64,000 nucleotides of DNA from an uncultured Allofournierella sp. (GCA_944382705.1 CALWNE010000046.1:1-64000); one strand, 5' to 3'; shown: positions 9,210 to 18,021, numbered from the stretch's first letter. Made by a program: numbers and translations. Notes: a model not told the origin generated them from the letters alone.

Positions 9210-9320
9210 ATGACGATTCTATTGGTGCTGCTGCTTAGCGCATCGCTGGCTTCGGCTCTGATTTGCTATGCAGGCATTCTGGTTTCCTCTCAGCAGGAAG
9301 AACAGGATAAACGGCCCTAA
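9210..9320 (+). CDS. Small single-pass membrane protein, 36 residues
   Basis: Short open reading frame: a hydrophobic stretch of about 25 residues ('MTILLVLLLSASLASALICY' and on) followed by a polar, charged tail 'SSQQEEQDKRP'. A very strong ribosome site (AAGGAAGGGGG, 9193-9203) precedes ATG 9210 and an extended -10 element lies just upstream. It sits 75 bases behind the ClpE-like gene and before terminator-like hairpins. I do not recognise a family. Small single-pass proteins often modulate a membrane or stress partner; that is speculation here. Being real rests on the ribosome site, the TM-plus-charged-tail pattern and the position. Confidence 0.55.
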   Translation: MTILLVLLLSASLASALICYAGILVSSQQEEQDKRP

Positions 9321-9418
9321 ACCACAAGGGCTGTTTTGCGGCAAAAGGCCGATGAAAGCTTTGCTTGAAGAATATTGCCGGATGTAAATTTATAAGGAAA
9401 TGGGCGGAGATGCACGGG

Positions 9419-9447
9419 AGTGTATCCCTACCCTAATACACTTTTTT
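9419..9447 (+). terminator. Short hairpin followed by six T
   Basis: Seven-base-pair stem AGTGTAT/ATACACT with T6 after it. Weak alone, but it is the first of two consecutive terminator-like hairpins closing the clpE/small-protein unit. Confidence 0.4.
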
Positions 9448-9450
9448 AGA

Positions 9451-9493
9451 GGGCTTGATTTTGCGCCAACCGTGCGCAAAATCAAGCCCTTTT
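9451..9493 (+). terminator. Intrinsic terminator, 16-bp stem
   Basis: Perfect 16-bp stem: GGGCTTGATTTTGCGC (9451-9466) with its complement at 9474-9489, a 7-base loop and TTTT after it. Strong stop between the clpE-like unit and the GTPase-RNase gene. Confidence 0.75.
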
Positions 9494-9730
9494 AGTTAGC
9501 AAAGGCGCAAAGAAATTAGCAAAGACGCAAAAAGAAAGGATTTAAAACGCCTGTGAGCACCCAGCATAAAGCAATGAGGGATATAAAGCCAATAAAGCGT
9601 TGAGGCTTTGGGAGCACAAGCGGCCCAACGGCATTTATGCCGCTGCCCAGCACTCTGCCTTGCAGCCGCAACCAAGTTACCCAGCTGTCAAAACTGCAAA
9701 CCGGTCACTATGCACCAACAGGAGAATGGC

Positions 9731-9759
9731 TCGACTGCAATGGCCTATTATGGTATACT
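9731..9759 (+). promoter_or_regulatory. Sigma-A type promoter for the GTPase-RNase gene
   Basis: -35 TCGACT (9731-9736), 17-base spacer, extended -10 TGgTATACT (9751-9759). The implied transcript begins near 9766, which supports translation from ATG 9800. Confidence 0.65.
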
Positions 9760-9799
9760 GAATAGAATTTACTTGATAGGGGAGAGCAGGTGTTTGGTT

Positions 9800-12379
9800 A
9801 TGGAGCAGCAGGCCAAGGGAGACAAACGCATTTCGGTGGGGCTTTTGGCCCATGTAGATGCAGGCAAAACAACCCTGACGGAAGGGCTTTTGTACTGTGC
9901 GGGAACCATTAAAACCCTGGGACGGGTGGATCACCAAAATGCCTTTTTGGATACCGACTCCATGGAACGGGAACGGGGTATTACCATTTTTACCAAACAG
10001 GCAGTGATGCAGCGGCCCGGCGTGGAGATTACCCTGCTGGACACCCCTGGCCATGTGGATTTTTCCGGCGAGATGGAGCGCACGCTCCAGGTGCTGGATT
10101 ATGCAGTGCTGGTGATTAGTGGAACGGACGGCGTGCAGAGCCATACCCGTACCGTTTGGAAACTGCTGGAACGCCATGGGGTGCCGGTGATTTTGTTTGT
10201 AAACAAGATGGATTTGCCGGCGGCGGACCAGGGCAGAGTGTTGGCGCAGCTGCGCAGCCAGCTTTCGGAACAGTGCTTTCCGCTGCTGGCCCCTCAGCAG
10301 GAGTGGGCGGAACAGCTGGCCGTGGAGAGCGAACAGGCCATGGAAGAATATCTGGAGCAGGGTGCCATCAGCCAGGAGACCTTAAAGGAGATGATGGCCC
10401 GGCGGCAGGCCTTTGCCTGCCTGTTTGGCTCCGCCCTCAAGCTGGAAGGGGTCAAGGAGCTGTTGAATACGCTGGAAACCCTCACCTGCTGCAAGGCGTG
10501 GCCCGGTGAATTTGGAGCCAGAGTATATAAAATTGGCCGGGACAGCCAGGGTGCACGGCTCACCTACCTGAAAATCACAGGGGGCTGCCTTTCGGTCAAG
10601 GAACTGGTGCAAACCGGCGACCAGCCGGACCAGCGGGAAAAGGTGGATCAGATACGGCTGTATTCCGCCGAAAAATTTCAGCTGCTGCGCCAGGCCCCGG
10701 CAGGTACAGTCTGCGCAGTAACCGGCCTGCAAAACACCTGGGCAGGCCAGGGGCTGGGCATAGAGCCTTCCGGGGCAGAAGCAGTGCTGGCACCGGTGCA
10801 AAGCTGCCGACTGCTGCTGCCCCAGGGCAGCGATGTGCACCAGGTGCTGCGCCAGCTGGCCCCCTTGCAGGAGGAAGAACCCCAGCTGCATCTGGTTTGG
10901 AATGAACAGCTGGGGGAAATCTGCCTTCAGATGATGGGCGAGGTGCAGCTGGATGTACTGAAGCAAAAAATCTTTCAGCGGTTTGGTTTGGCGGTGGGGT
11001 TTGCTCCCGGCAACATCCTGTACAAAGAAACCATTGCCGCCCCGGTGGAAGGGGTGGGCCACTTTGAACCACTGCGCCATTACGCCGAGGTCCATCTGCT
11101 GCTGGAACCCGGCCCGGCGGGCTCCGGCCTGCAATGGGAGAGCGTTTGCTCCCAGGACGAGCTGGCCGGCAACTGGCAGCGGCTGATACTTAGCCATCTG
11201 GCAGAAAAGGAGCACCGGGGCGTACTGACCGCAAGCCCCCTGACCGATGTGAAAATTACCCTTTTGTGCGGCCGTGCCCACGAAAAGCACACCGAAGGAG
11301 GGGATTTTCGCCAGGCCACCTACCGGGCGGTACGGCAAGGCCTGATGAAGGCGGAAAGCGTGCTGCTGGAGCCCTGGTACGAATTCCGGCTGGAGCTGCC
11401 TGTCCCCTCGGTGGGGCGGGCCATGGCGGACCTTCAGCGGATGGGGGCAGAGTTTGCCCCGCCGGAACAAAGCCAGGACAGGGCAGTTCTGACCGGATTT
11501 GCCCCGGTAAGCGAGATGCGGGGGTATGGTCTGGAATTAACCGGGTACACCCGTGGCGAGGGTCAGCTTTCCTGCATCCCTGCCGGGTATCGGCCCTGCC
11601 ACAACACCCAGCAGGTGCTGGAGCAGGTGGGCTACGACCCGGAACGGGATGTGCAGGACCCGGCGGACTCGGTCTTTTGTGCCCATGGGGCAGGTTACAC
11701 CGTACCCTGGAACCAGGTGGACAAGGCTGCCCATCTGCCAATGGATACCTGGCGCAAAAAGCCAGAGCCGGAACCAGCACCCCGTGCACCCATGCAGCGG
11801 CTGCCCGGCAGCCGTCCCGGCTCGCTGGAGGAAGATAAGGAGCTGGAAGCGCTCTTTGCCCGCACCTATGGGGCACCCAAAGGGCCTCAGCTGTTCCGGC
11901 CGGTAAGCCAAAAACCCCAGGAATACCAGTACCAGGAAGCCGGGCCGGAGTATCTGCTGGTGGATGGCTACAACCTGCTGTTTGCCTGGGATGAGCTTAA
12001 AGAAATGGCGGCAGCAAGCCTGGAAGCGGCCCGCCAGGCACTGGCAGACATCCTGTGCAATTACCAGGGCTTCCGCCGGTGCCAGGTAATTTTGGTATTT
12101 GATGCCTACAAGGTGAAGCACGGCACAGGCCATGTGGAGCGTTACCATAACATCCACATTGTGTATACCAAAGAGGCGGAAACCGCAGATATGTACATTG
12201 AAAAAGCCACCTACCAGCTGGCCGACCGGCGGCGGGTGCGGGTGGTCACCTCCGATGCAGCGGAGCAGCTGATTATTCTGGGACATGGTGCCCTGCGGAT
12301 ATCGGCCAGAGCCTTTCGGGAGGAAGTGGAACACACCAATGGTCAGATCCGCCAGCTGCTGAACCAGCACAACCGATAG
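9800..12379 (+). CDS. TetM/EF-G-like translational GTPase fused to a Rae1/YacP-type NYN ribonuclease
   Basis: 859 residues. The N-terminal part is a ribosome-protection/EF-G-like factor: G1 'AHVDAGKTT' at 17-25, 'RERGITI' near 60, G3 'DTPGHVDF' near 80, G4 'NKMD' near 135, then EF-G domain II, III, IV and V-like sequence ('VGRAMADLQRMGAEF' in the last). A Clostridia-type block 'SVFCAHGAGYTVPW' and a Pro/Glu-rich linker follow. Residues about 717-859 are a NYN domain with 'YLLVDGYNLL', 'ILVFDAY', 'EAETADMYIEKA' and 'VTSDAAEQ', closely matching B. subtilis Rae1, which cleaves mRNA in the ribosomal A site. The four acidic positions expected for catalysis are present. Inference: a GTPase that enters the A site carrying an A-site nuclease. 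Whether it protects from tetracycline is unknown. Start set by the promoter at 9731-9759. Confidence 0.85.
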   Translation: MEQQAKGDKRISVGLLAHVDAGKTTLTEGLLYCAGTIKTLGRVDHQNAFLDTDSMERERGITIFTKQAVMQRPGVEITLLDTPGHVDFSGEMERTLQVLDYAVLVISGTDGVQSHTRTVWKLLERHGVPVILFVNKMDLPAADQGRVLAQLRSQLSEQCFPLLAPQQEWAEQLAVESEQAMEEYLEQGAISQETLKEMMARRQAFACLFGSALKLEGVKELLNTLETLTCCKAWPGEFGARVYKIGRDSQGARLTYLKITGGCLSVKELVQTGDQPDQREKVDQIRLYSAEKFQLLRQAPAGTVCAVTGLQNTWAGQGLGIEPSGAEAVLAPVQSCRLLLPQGSDVHQVLRQLAPLQEEEPQLHLVWNEQLGEICLQMMGEVQLDVLKQKIFQRFGLAVGFAPGNILYKETIAAPVEGVGHFEPLRHYAEVHLLLEPGPAGSGLQWESVCSQDELAGNWQRLILSHLAEKEHRGVLTASPLTDVKITLLCGRAHEKHTEGGDFRQATYRAVRQGLMKAESVLLEPWYEFRLELPVPSVGRAMADLQRMGAEFAPPEQSQDRAVLTGFAPVSEMRGYGLELTGYTRGEGQLSCIPAGYRPCHNTQQVLEQVGYDPERDVQDPADSVFCAHGAGYTVPWNQVDKAAHLPMDTWRKKPEPEPAPRAPMQRLPGSRPGSLEEDKELEALFARTYGAPKGPQLFRPVSQKPQEYQYQEAGPEYLLVDGYNLLFAWDELKEMAAASLEAARQALADILCNYQGFRRCQVILVFDAYKVKHGTGHVERYHNIHIVYTKEAETADMYIEKATYQLADRRRVRVVTSDAAEQLIILGHGALRISARAFREEVEHTNGQIRQLLNQHNR

Positions 12380-12388
12380 AATGCAAGC

Positions 12389-12424
12389 AAGGCAGAAGCA
12401 CCTGTAAAAGGGTGCTTCTGCCTT
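12389..12424. terminator. Hairpin between convergent genes
   Basis: 14-bp perfect stem, AAGGCAGAAGCACC with its complement, 8-base loop, no strong T-run on either side. It sits between the convergent GTPase-RNase and P-type ATPase genes and probably serves both. Confidence 0.55.
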
Positions 12425-12447
12425 GTGGCTTTGTAAAAAGAATTTGG

Positions 12448-15063
12448 TTAGTGCTGGGTACGGCGCAGCACCCATTTTACCACTTCTGTAATGGGAATCA
12501 TCAAAAGGGAAAGCCCCAGCGAGAAGCCGTATTCACGCAGGGTAATGGCATCAAACCCAAAGGCCGCTGCGGCCCAGGGCAAAAACAGCACGCCCCAGGT
12601 AAGCAGCAGACTGCCCGCCATGGCAGCCCATAGGTACAGATTGCTGCTGTGCAGATGCAAAATACTGCCCCGCTGGCTGCGCATATTAAAGCTATGAAAA
12701 ATTTCTGCCATGCTCATGGTCAAAAAGGCCATGGAGGTGCCAATGCCGTTTTGTGCCACCTGCCAGTACCCGGTGTCCAGCCGTACACCCAAAAAGTAGG
12801 CAAACAGGGTGAGTGCAGTGACCAAAAGACCCTGCCACGAAACATCAAATGCCAGCCCGTGGGCAAAAATTCCCTCTCTGGGGTTTCGGGGCTGCCGTTC
12901 CATCAGGCCCGGTTCTGCCTGTTCCATGCCCAAAGCCAGGGCAGGGAAGCAGTCGGTAATCAGGTTAATCCACAGCAGGTGCACCGGCCGCAGCAGGGTA
13001 ATGCCCATAAGAGTAGCGGCAAAGATGCTGATTACCTCGCTCATATTGGAGGCCAGCAGGAATTGAATGGATTTGCGGATGTTGTCGTAAATGCGGCGAC
13101 CTTCCTCCACAGCGCACACAATGGTGGCAAAGTTATCATCTGCCAACACCATATCTGCCACATTTTTAGTAACATCAGTGCCGGTAATGCCCATGCCAAT
13201 GCCAATGTGGGCGGTTTTCAGGCTGGGGGCGTCGTTTACGCCATCGCCGGTCATGGCGGTAACACAGCCCCGGGATTTCCAGGCTTCCACAATGCGCACC
13301 TTGTGCTGGGGCTGAACCCGTGCATAGACCGAATAGCGGTGTACCTGCTGGGTCAGTTCTTCCTGGCTCATCCGGTCCAGCTGGGCACCGGTCACCACCT
13401 GGCTTCCGGCAGGCAGAATGCCCAGCTCCCGGCCGATGGCGGCGGCGGTATCCGGGTGGTCACCGGTAATCATAACCGGGCGGATGCCGGCGGCTTTGCA
13501 CTGCCGGATGGCAGGGGCCGCCTGAGGGCGTACCGGATCCATCAGACCCACCAGACCAACAAAGACCATCTGCTGCTCGGCGTTCTGGCTGGAGAGGGGA
13601 TGGGGCAGACTGGGCCAGCTGCGGCGGGCAGCTGCCAGCACCCGCAGAGCCTGGCTGGCCATCTGGTGATTTTGGGCCAGAATCTGCTGGCGCACAGCAG
13701 GGGTCAGGGGCTCCACAGTGCCGTCATGGAGCCAGTGGGTGCACCGTTCCAGCAGTACATCCGGCGCACCCTTGGTGCATTGCAGGATGCTGCCCCCACT
13801 GCGGTGGAAGGTGGACATACATTTGCGCTGGCTGTCAAAAGGCAGCTCTCCCACACGGGGGCTGGCCCCTTGCAGGCTGGCCTTGGGGTGGCCCAGCTGG
13901 GCGGCGTATTCCACCAGGGCCAATTCGGTGGCCTCACCCTGAGGGGTTCCGTCTGCGGCAAACAGTACATCGGTGCAAAGAGCCAAGGTTTGGGCCAGGG
14001 GCAGCGTGTCGCCCCAGTGGCGGCGTACCTGCATCTTGTTTTGGGTCAGGGTGCCGGTTTTATCCGAACAGATGACCTGGGCACAGCCCAGCGTTTCCAC
14101 GGCGGTCAAACGGCGGATAACAGCCCCCTGGCGGCTCATGTTGGTAACGCCCACCGACAGCACAATGGTTACCACCGCTGCCAGACCCTCCGGGATAGCG
14201 GCCACGGCCAGGCTTACCGCCACCAAAAAGGTGGAAAGAACGGTTTCCAGCGAGTACTCACCGGCGCGCCACAGCCCAAAGCCAAACAAAAACAGGCAGA
14301 TTGCCAGCACAACGCCGCTTAGGGTTCTGCTCAAACCGGCCAGTTTTTGCTGCAAGGGTGTTTTGCCCTGGGCGGTATCCGCCAACACCCCGGCGATATG
14401 GCCCATCTGGGTGTCCATGCCGGTGGCGGTTACAAGCAGGGTGCCCCGGCCATACCGCACGGTGCTGCCCATGTAAGCCATGCAGGTGCGATCCCCCAGA
14501 GGCACGGTGCTGCTTAGTGCCTGGGTGGATTTTTCCGCCGGAACACTCTCTCCCGTAAGGGCAGATTCTTCGATTTTAAGGCTGACAGCTTCCAGCAGGC
14601 GGCCGTCTGCCGGTACCGCATCCCCGGCGGTTAACAGAACAATGTCGCCTGGTACCAGCTGGCTGCTGGGCAGGTGCAGCAGCTGGCCGCCCCGGCGCAG
14701 GGTGCTTTGGGCTGCAGTAAGCTGCTGAAGGGCCTGGATGGCCTGTTCCGCCTTGTTTTCTTGCACCACCCCCAGCAGGGCGTTAATGACGACCACGGCC
14801 AAAATAATCAGGCCGTCCCAGATGCTTTCGCCTGCACACAAAGAGGTAAGGCCGGAAACAGCAGCGGCGGCCAGCAGCACCACAATCATGGGGTCGGCCA
14901 TCTGCTGCAAAAACCGTTGAAACAGCGACTCCCGTTCGGCTTCACGGAGCTTGTTTGGCCCGTATTGGTTCAGCCGCTGGGCGGCCTGGGCTGCGGTGAG
15001 TCCCTGGGTGCTGGACCCCAGAGCGGACAGGGCCTGCCCGGGGCTTTGTTGGTACACTTCCAT
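12448..15063 (-). CDS. Calcium-type P-type ATPase (P2A, SERCA/PacL-like)
   Basis: 871-residue cation pump. Actuator 'LTGESVPAEKS' is at about 169, the phosphorylation site 'SDKTGTLTQNKM' at about 330, and the hinge 'MTGDGVNDAPSLK' at about 620. Membrane helix M4 carries 'AAIPEGLAAV' and M6 'INLITDCFPALALGME', the arrangement that binds calcium in SERCA-type pumps. An N-terminal cation-ATPase domain with 'AAQAAQRLNQYGPN' and about ten membrane helices match the family. Likely role: export of Ca2+ from the cytoplasm. AAAGGAG lies upstream of ATG 15063. Transcribed alone. Confidence 0.9.
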   Translation of the reverse strand: MEVYQQSPGQALSALGSSTQGLTAAQAAQRLNQYGPNKLREAERESLFQRFLQQMADPMIVVLLAAAAVSGLTSLCAGESIWDGLIILAVVVINALLGVVQENKAEQAIQALQQLTAAQSTLRRGGQLLHLPSSQLVPGDIVLLTAGDAVPADGRLLEAVSLKIEESALTGESVPAEKSTQALSSTVPLGDRTCMAYMGSTVRYGRGTLLVTATGMDTQMGHIAGVLADTAQGKTPLQQKLAGLSRTLSGVVLAICLFLFGFGLWRAGEYSLETVLSTFLVAVSLAVAAIPEGLAAVVTIVLSVGVTNMSRQGAVIRRLTAVETLGCAQVICSDKTGTLTQNKMQVRRHWGDTLPLAQTLALCTDVLFAADGTPQGEATELALVEYAAQLGHPKASLQGASPRVGELPFDSQRKCMSTFHRSGGSILQCTKGAPDVLLERCTHWLHDGTVEPLTPAVRQQILAQNHQMASQALRVLAAARRSWPSLPHPLSSQNAEQQMVFVGLVGLMDPVRPQAAPAIRQCKAAGIRPVMITGDHPDTAAAIGRELGILPAGSQVVTGAQLDRMSQEELTQQVHRYSVYARVQPQHKVRIVEAWKSRGCVTAMTGDGVNDAPSLKTAHIGIGMGITGTDVTKNVADMVLADDNFATIVCAVEEGRRIYDNIRKSIQFLLASNMSEVISIFAATLMGITLLRPVHLLWINLITDCFPALALGMEQAEPGLMERQPRNPREGIFAHGLAFDVSWQGLLVTALTLFAYFLGVRLDTGYWQVAQNGIGTSMAFLTMSMAEIFHSFNMRSQRGSILHLHSSNLYLWAAMAGSLLLTWGVLFLPWAAAAFGFDAITLREYGFSLGLSLLMIPITEVVKWVLRRTQH

Positions 15064-15179
15064 GATAGTTCTCCTTTCGCGTAGTCCTTGTAGCCCATTA
15101 GTACGCAGTGGGGCGGCAGGATATGCACCTGGCGCAGGGAGGCAAGAAAGTTTGCCCGGAGATTGCCGGAATTTGTTGC

Positions 15180-15208
15180 TTTTCAGCGGTGCAGTGCTGT
15201 GGTATAAT
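15180..15208 (+). promoter_or_regulatory. Promoter for the AEC transporter gene
   Basis: -35-like TTTTCA (15180-15185), 17-base spacer, extended -10 TGgTATAAT (15200-15208). Confidence 0.55.
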
Positions 15209-15327
15209 GACCAAAGTTCAAAAAATCATCCCACAGCATAGCAAACAAGCGGTGCGCCGGCCATTGTATTGGAAGGCGAGAAAAAACAGATGCAGGCAGT
15301 GGCTGCCTGGGAGAGGAGAAAACCATT

Positions 15328-16254
15328 ATGTGGGAGACCTTGCAAAGCAGTTTGGTGTATCTGCTGGTGCTGGCCCTTGGATATGGGGCCAAGCGTGCCG
15401 GGCTGTTCAAGAAGGAGTCTGCGGGGTTTTTGTCCGTGCTGATTATGGACATCACCCTGCCCTGTGCAATTTTGAATACCATCGGGGGCAGTCCCTTTCA
15501 TTGGTCGCTGCTGCTTATTACGGCCTGTGCCGTGGCGCTTAACTGCCTGCTGCTGGCGGCGGCGGTGCTGACCAGCGCAAAGCAGCCAGCCGGAGAAAGA
15601 ATTTTAAGCATTCTCAACAGCAATACCTTCAACAACGGCAATTTTGCCATTCCGTTTTTGTCCGGTATGGTCAGTGCCGAAGGATTTTCTGCCATGTGTA
15701 TGTACGATATGGGCAGTGCCATCATGACCTTTGGGCCAAACCTGGCCCTGGTACAAAAGGTGCTGGCCCGGCCGGGGTCATCCACCGGGCCGGTGCAGGT
15801 GGCAAAACGGCTGCTGACCACCCCCACCTTTGTGGCCTATCTGGTGATGCTGGGCATGAATGCCCTGGGCTGGAACTTGCCGCCCTTGGTGGATGGGGTC
15901 GTTTCCATGGGGGCGGCGGCCAACCCCTTTTTGGCCATGCTCTGTGTGGGAATCCTGTTTGAGCTGCGGCTGCCCCGTTCCGGCGGGCGGCTGATTGCAC
16001 GCTGCCTGGCACTTCGGTATGGGATATGTACCCTGTTTGCCCTGGGGCTGTGGCTGTTTTTGCCCGCAGACCCGCAGGTGGTGCGCACCCTGGTTGTTAT
16101 GACCTTTGCCCCCATTGCCAGCTGTGCGGTTATGCTTACGGTGGACAGTGGGGGAGATGGCAGCATGGCGGCGGTGCTTAACTCCCTGAGTATGGTTATC
16201 AGCATTGCAGTGATGCTGGTTTTGCTGGTGCTGCTGCCCCTGCCGGTGCGCTGA
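15328..16254 (+). CDS. AEC family transporter (auxin efflux carrier-like permease)
   Basis: 308-residue integral membrane protein with about ten hydrophobic segments spread over its length, starting 'LVYLLVLALGYGAKRAGLF', the usual AEC opening. The central 'NSNTFNNGNFAIPF' matches the conserved Asn/Gly-rich unwound region of this fold. Bacterial AEC proteins export malate and other organic acids; the substrate here is not predictable. GAGAGGAG precedes the ATG. The MATE gene follows after 56 bases on the same strand. Confidence 0.85.
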   Translation: MWETLQSSLVYLLVLALGYGAKRAGLFKKESAGFLSVLIMDITLPCAILNTIGGSPFHWSLLLITACAVALNCLLLAAAVLTSAKQPAGERILSILNSNTFNNGNFAIPFLSGMVSAEGFSAMCMYDMGSAIMTFGPNLALVQKVLARPGSSTGPVQVAKRLLTTPTFVAYLVMLGMNALGWNLPPLVDGVVSMGAAANPFLAMLCVGILFELRLPRSGGRLIARCLALRYGICTLFALGLWLFLPADPQVVRTLVVMTFAPIASCAVMLTVDSGGDGSMAAVLNSLSMVISIAVMLVLLVLLPLPVR

Positions 16255-16310
16255 GGGGCAGCATACAGCCAAAATGTGCACTGCAAAAAATACAGGAATG
16301 TGAGAGAAAC

Positions 16311-17693
16311 ATGAAAAAACAACGAACCATAGAAAATGACCTGGGGCGGGACCCAATCCCCCAGCTGGTGCTGCGCATTGCCCTGCCCAGTATGCTGGCT
16401 CAGTTTGTGAGCGTGCTGTACAGCGTAGTGGACCGTATGTACATTGGAAATATTCCTCAGGTGGGCAGCCTGGCACTGGCAGGTGCCGGGGTATGCGGCC
16501 CGGTGGTAACCATGATTGGCTCGGTGGCTTTTTTGGTGGGCATTGGCGGCTCACCGCTGCTGAGCATCCGGATGGGACAGAAGGACCAGCAGGGGGCAAA
16601 AACCGTGCTGGCCAGCAGCTTTGCCTTGTTAAGCGTGCTCAGCCTGGTACTGATGGTGCTGGCACTGGCCACCCGGGAACAGGCGCTTTTGCTGTTTGGT
16701 GCCAGCGAAAGTACCCTGCCGTATGCCATGCGGTATTACACCATCTATCTGCTGGGTACCCCGGCGGCTTTGCTGGCCACCGGCATGAACCAGTTTATCA
16801 TCTGCCAGGGCTTTGCCAAAAAGGGAATGCAGTCGGTGATGCTGGGGGCAGTGCTCAATATTTTGCTGGACCCAGTGTTTATTTTTGGGTTCAATATGGG
16901 GGTGGCCGGTGCGGCGTTGGCCACCATTTTAAGCCAGCTGGGCAGCTGTGTGTTTGCACTGAAATTTTTGTTCAGCAAGGTGCCGCCCGTTCCCATTACC
17001 TTTGGAGGGTACAATGGGGCCATTATAGCCAGGATACTGGCCATGGGCTTTACCCCATTTATGATTATTGCCTTTGACAACATGATGATTATTGCCCTGA
17101 ACGCCCTGCTTCAGCAGTATGGGGGAGCACAGCAGGGGGATTTGCTGGTGGTGGCGGCCACTATTGCCCAAAGCTTTATGCTGGTGGTCACCATGCCGCT
17201 GGGCGGCATTACCGGCGGTACCGGCTCCATTTTGGGCTACAATTATGGCGCAGGCAGGCCGGACCGCATCTTGCAGGCGCAAAAGCTGATTTTTGCCTTG
17301 GGGATGGTGTACACCGGCATTATGTGGCTGGCAGCACAGCTGATTCCCCACCTGTTTGTGCAGATTTTCAGCCAGGATCCCCAGGTTATGCCTCTGGCAA
17401 TTAAGGCGATCCGCATCAGTGCATCGGTGATTGTGCCGCTGGCGATCCAGTATGAAGTGGTGGATGGATTTGCCGGCATGGGTATGATGCGCTACTCGCT
17501 GCCCCTTTCCTTTTTTAGAAAGCTGGTTTACTTTGTGGCGCTGTTTTTGCTGCCCAGGTTCTTTGGGGCCGAAAGCCTGTTTTATGCCGAGCCAATTTCA
17601 GATGTGCTTGGCCCGCTGTTTTCGCTGGTGGTATATCTGCGGTGCATCCGCTGGGTGGTGGGAAAACCCGCCCCCACGGCTGCAAAGGATTAA
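16311..17693 (+). CDS. MATE family efflux transporter
   Basis: 460 residues with about twelve membrane helices in two homologous halves. The N terminus 'LVLRIALPSMLAQFVSVLYS' followed by 'VDRMYIGNIPQVGSLALAGA' is diagnostic for MATE (DinF/NorM-like) Na+ or H+ antiporters. Substrates range from drugs to metabolites, and none can be assigned. The start ATG 16311 has GAGAGA upstream. Probably an operon with the AEC gene. Confidence 0.9.
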   Translation: MKKQRTIENDLGRDPIPQLVLRIALPSMLAQFVSVLYSVVDRMYIGNIPQVGSLALAGAGVCGPVVTMIGSVAFLVGIGGSPLLSIRMGQKDQQGAKTVLASSFALLSVLSLVLMVLALATREQALLLFGASESTLPYAMRYYTIYLLGTPAALLATGMNQFIICQGFAKKGMQSVMLGAVLNILLDPVFIFGFNMGVAGAALATILSQLGSCVFALKFLFSKVPPVPITFGGYNGAIIARILAMGFTPFMIIAFDNMMIIALNALLQQYGGAQQGDLLVVAATIAQSFMLVVTMPLGGITGGTGSILGYNYGAGRPDRILQAQKLIFALGMVYTGIMWLAAQLIPHLFVQIFSQDPQVMPLAIKAIRISASVIVPLAIQYEVVDGFAGMGMMRYSLPLSFFRKLVYFVALFLLPRFFGAESLFYAEPISDVLGPLFSLVVYLRCIRWVVGKPAPTAAKD

Positions 17694-17699
17694 AGGAAG

Positions 17700-17745
17700 C
17701 TGCCCGGCTGCTGGATGCTTTTGCAAAACCCAGCAAGCCGGGCAG
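17700..17745 (+). terminator. GC-rich hairpin after the MATE gene
   Basis: CTGCCCGGCT (17700-17709) pairs with AGCCGGGCAG (17736-17745), extended by GCTGG/CCAGC across a one-base bulge. No T-run, so it may act as a weak terminator or transcript-end stabiliser. Confidence 0.45.
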
Positions 17746-17881
17746 TTGCTGTAAGGCAGGGATATGCCGCTGAACGGCTGAATTTTGCAGACTTTTTGAA
17801 GCAAAGAACCAGAACAAACTGGTGGAATTTCGTAAGGAATACCGAATTTGGAGTTTCGTTCTCAAAATTTATCCTTTTAGG

Positions 17882-17910
17882 TATACAAGGAATGCTGCTT
17901 TCGGTATAAT
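17882..17910 (+). promoter_or_regulatory. Promoter for the beta-helix protein/glmM unit
   Basis: -35-like TATACA (17882-17887), 17-base spacer, -10 TATAAT (17905-17910) preceded by CGG. Confidence 0.5.
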
Positions 17911-18021
17911 TGTAAAATGCAATGGAATAGGATTTGAAAAGGGTAAAGGAGATGGCCCCACAATAGGGCCATTCCAGACCCAAGTCTGCCTGTTCAACAA
18001 GGAAAGGAGCATGGATTCCAC

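Larger units (their letters stand above)
9321..9799 (+). other. Intergenic region with tandem hairpins and a promoter
   Basis: 479 bases without a supported gene. It holds two tandem terminator-like hairpins (9419-9447 and 9451-9493), a purine-rich stretch with a partial direct repeat (TTAGCAAAGGCGCAAA / TTAGCAAAGACGCAAA, 9496-9532), and the promoter of the GTPase-RNase gene at 9731-9759. An open frame from 9608 runs in phase into that gene but has low-complexity Cys/Ala-rich content and lies upstream of its promoter, so it is not treated as coding. Confidence 0.6.
17694..18021 (+). other. Intergenic region with terminator hairpin and promoter
   Basis: 328 bases. A GC-rich hairpin (17700-17745) closes the MATE unit and a promoter at 17882-17910 opens the next. 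The transcribed leader contains GGCCC and GGGCC at 17954-17973, a small inverted repeat around a CCACAATA centre. No gene is seen. Confidence 0.6.

Noticed and set aside
9608..9799. In-frame N-terminal extension (64 codons) of the GTPase-RNase protein
   Set aside because: It lies upstream of the clear promoter at 9731-9759, has low-complexity Cys/Ala content, and the GTPase family begins where ATG 9800 starts.
9800..12379. Calling this gene a tetracycline-resistance determinant
   Set aside because: The GTPase half resembles TetM, but residues needed for drug ejection cannot be checked without alignment and the fusion type is widespread in Clostridia; no resistance claim is made.
12649..14322. 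Plus-strand open frame of 557 codons
   Set aside because: Antisense of the P-type ATPase, whose motifs are all intact on the other strand.
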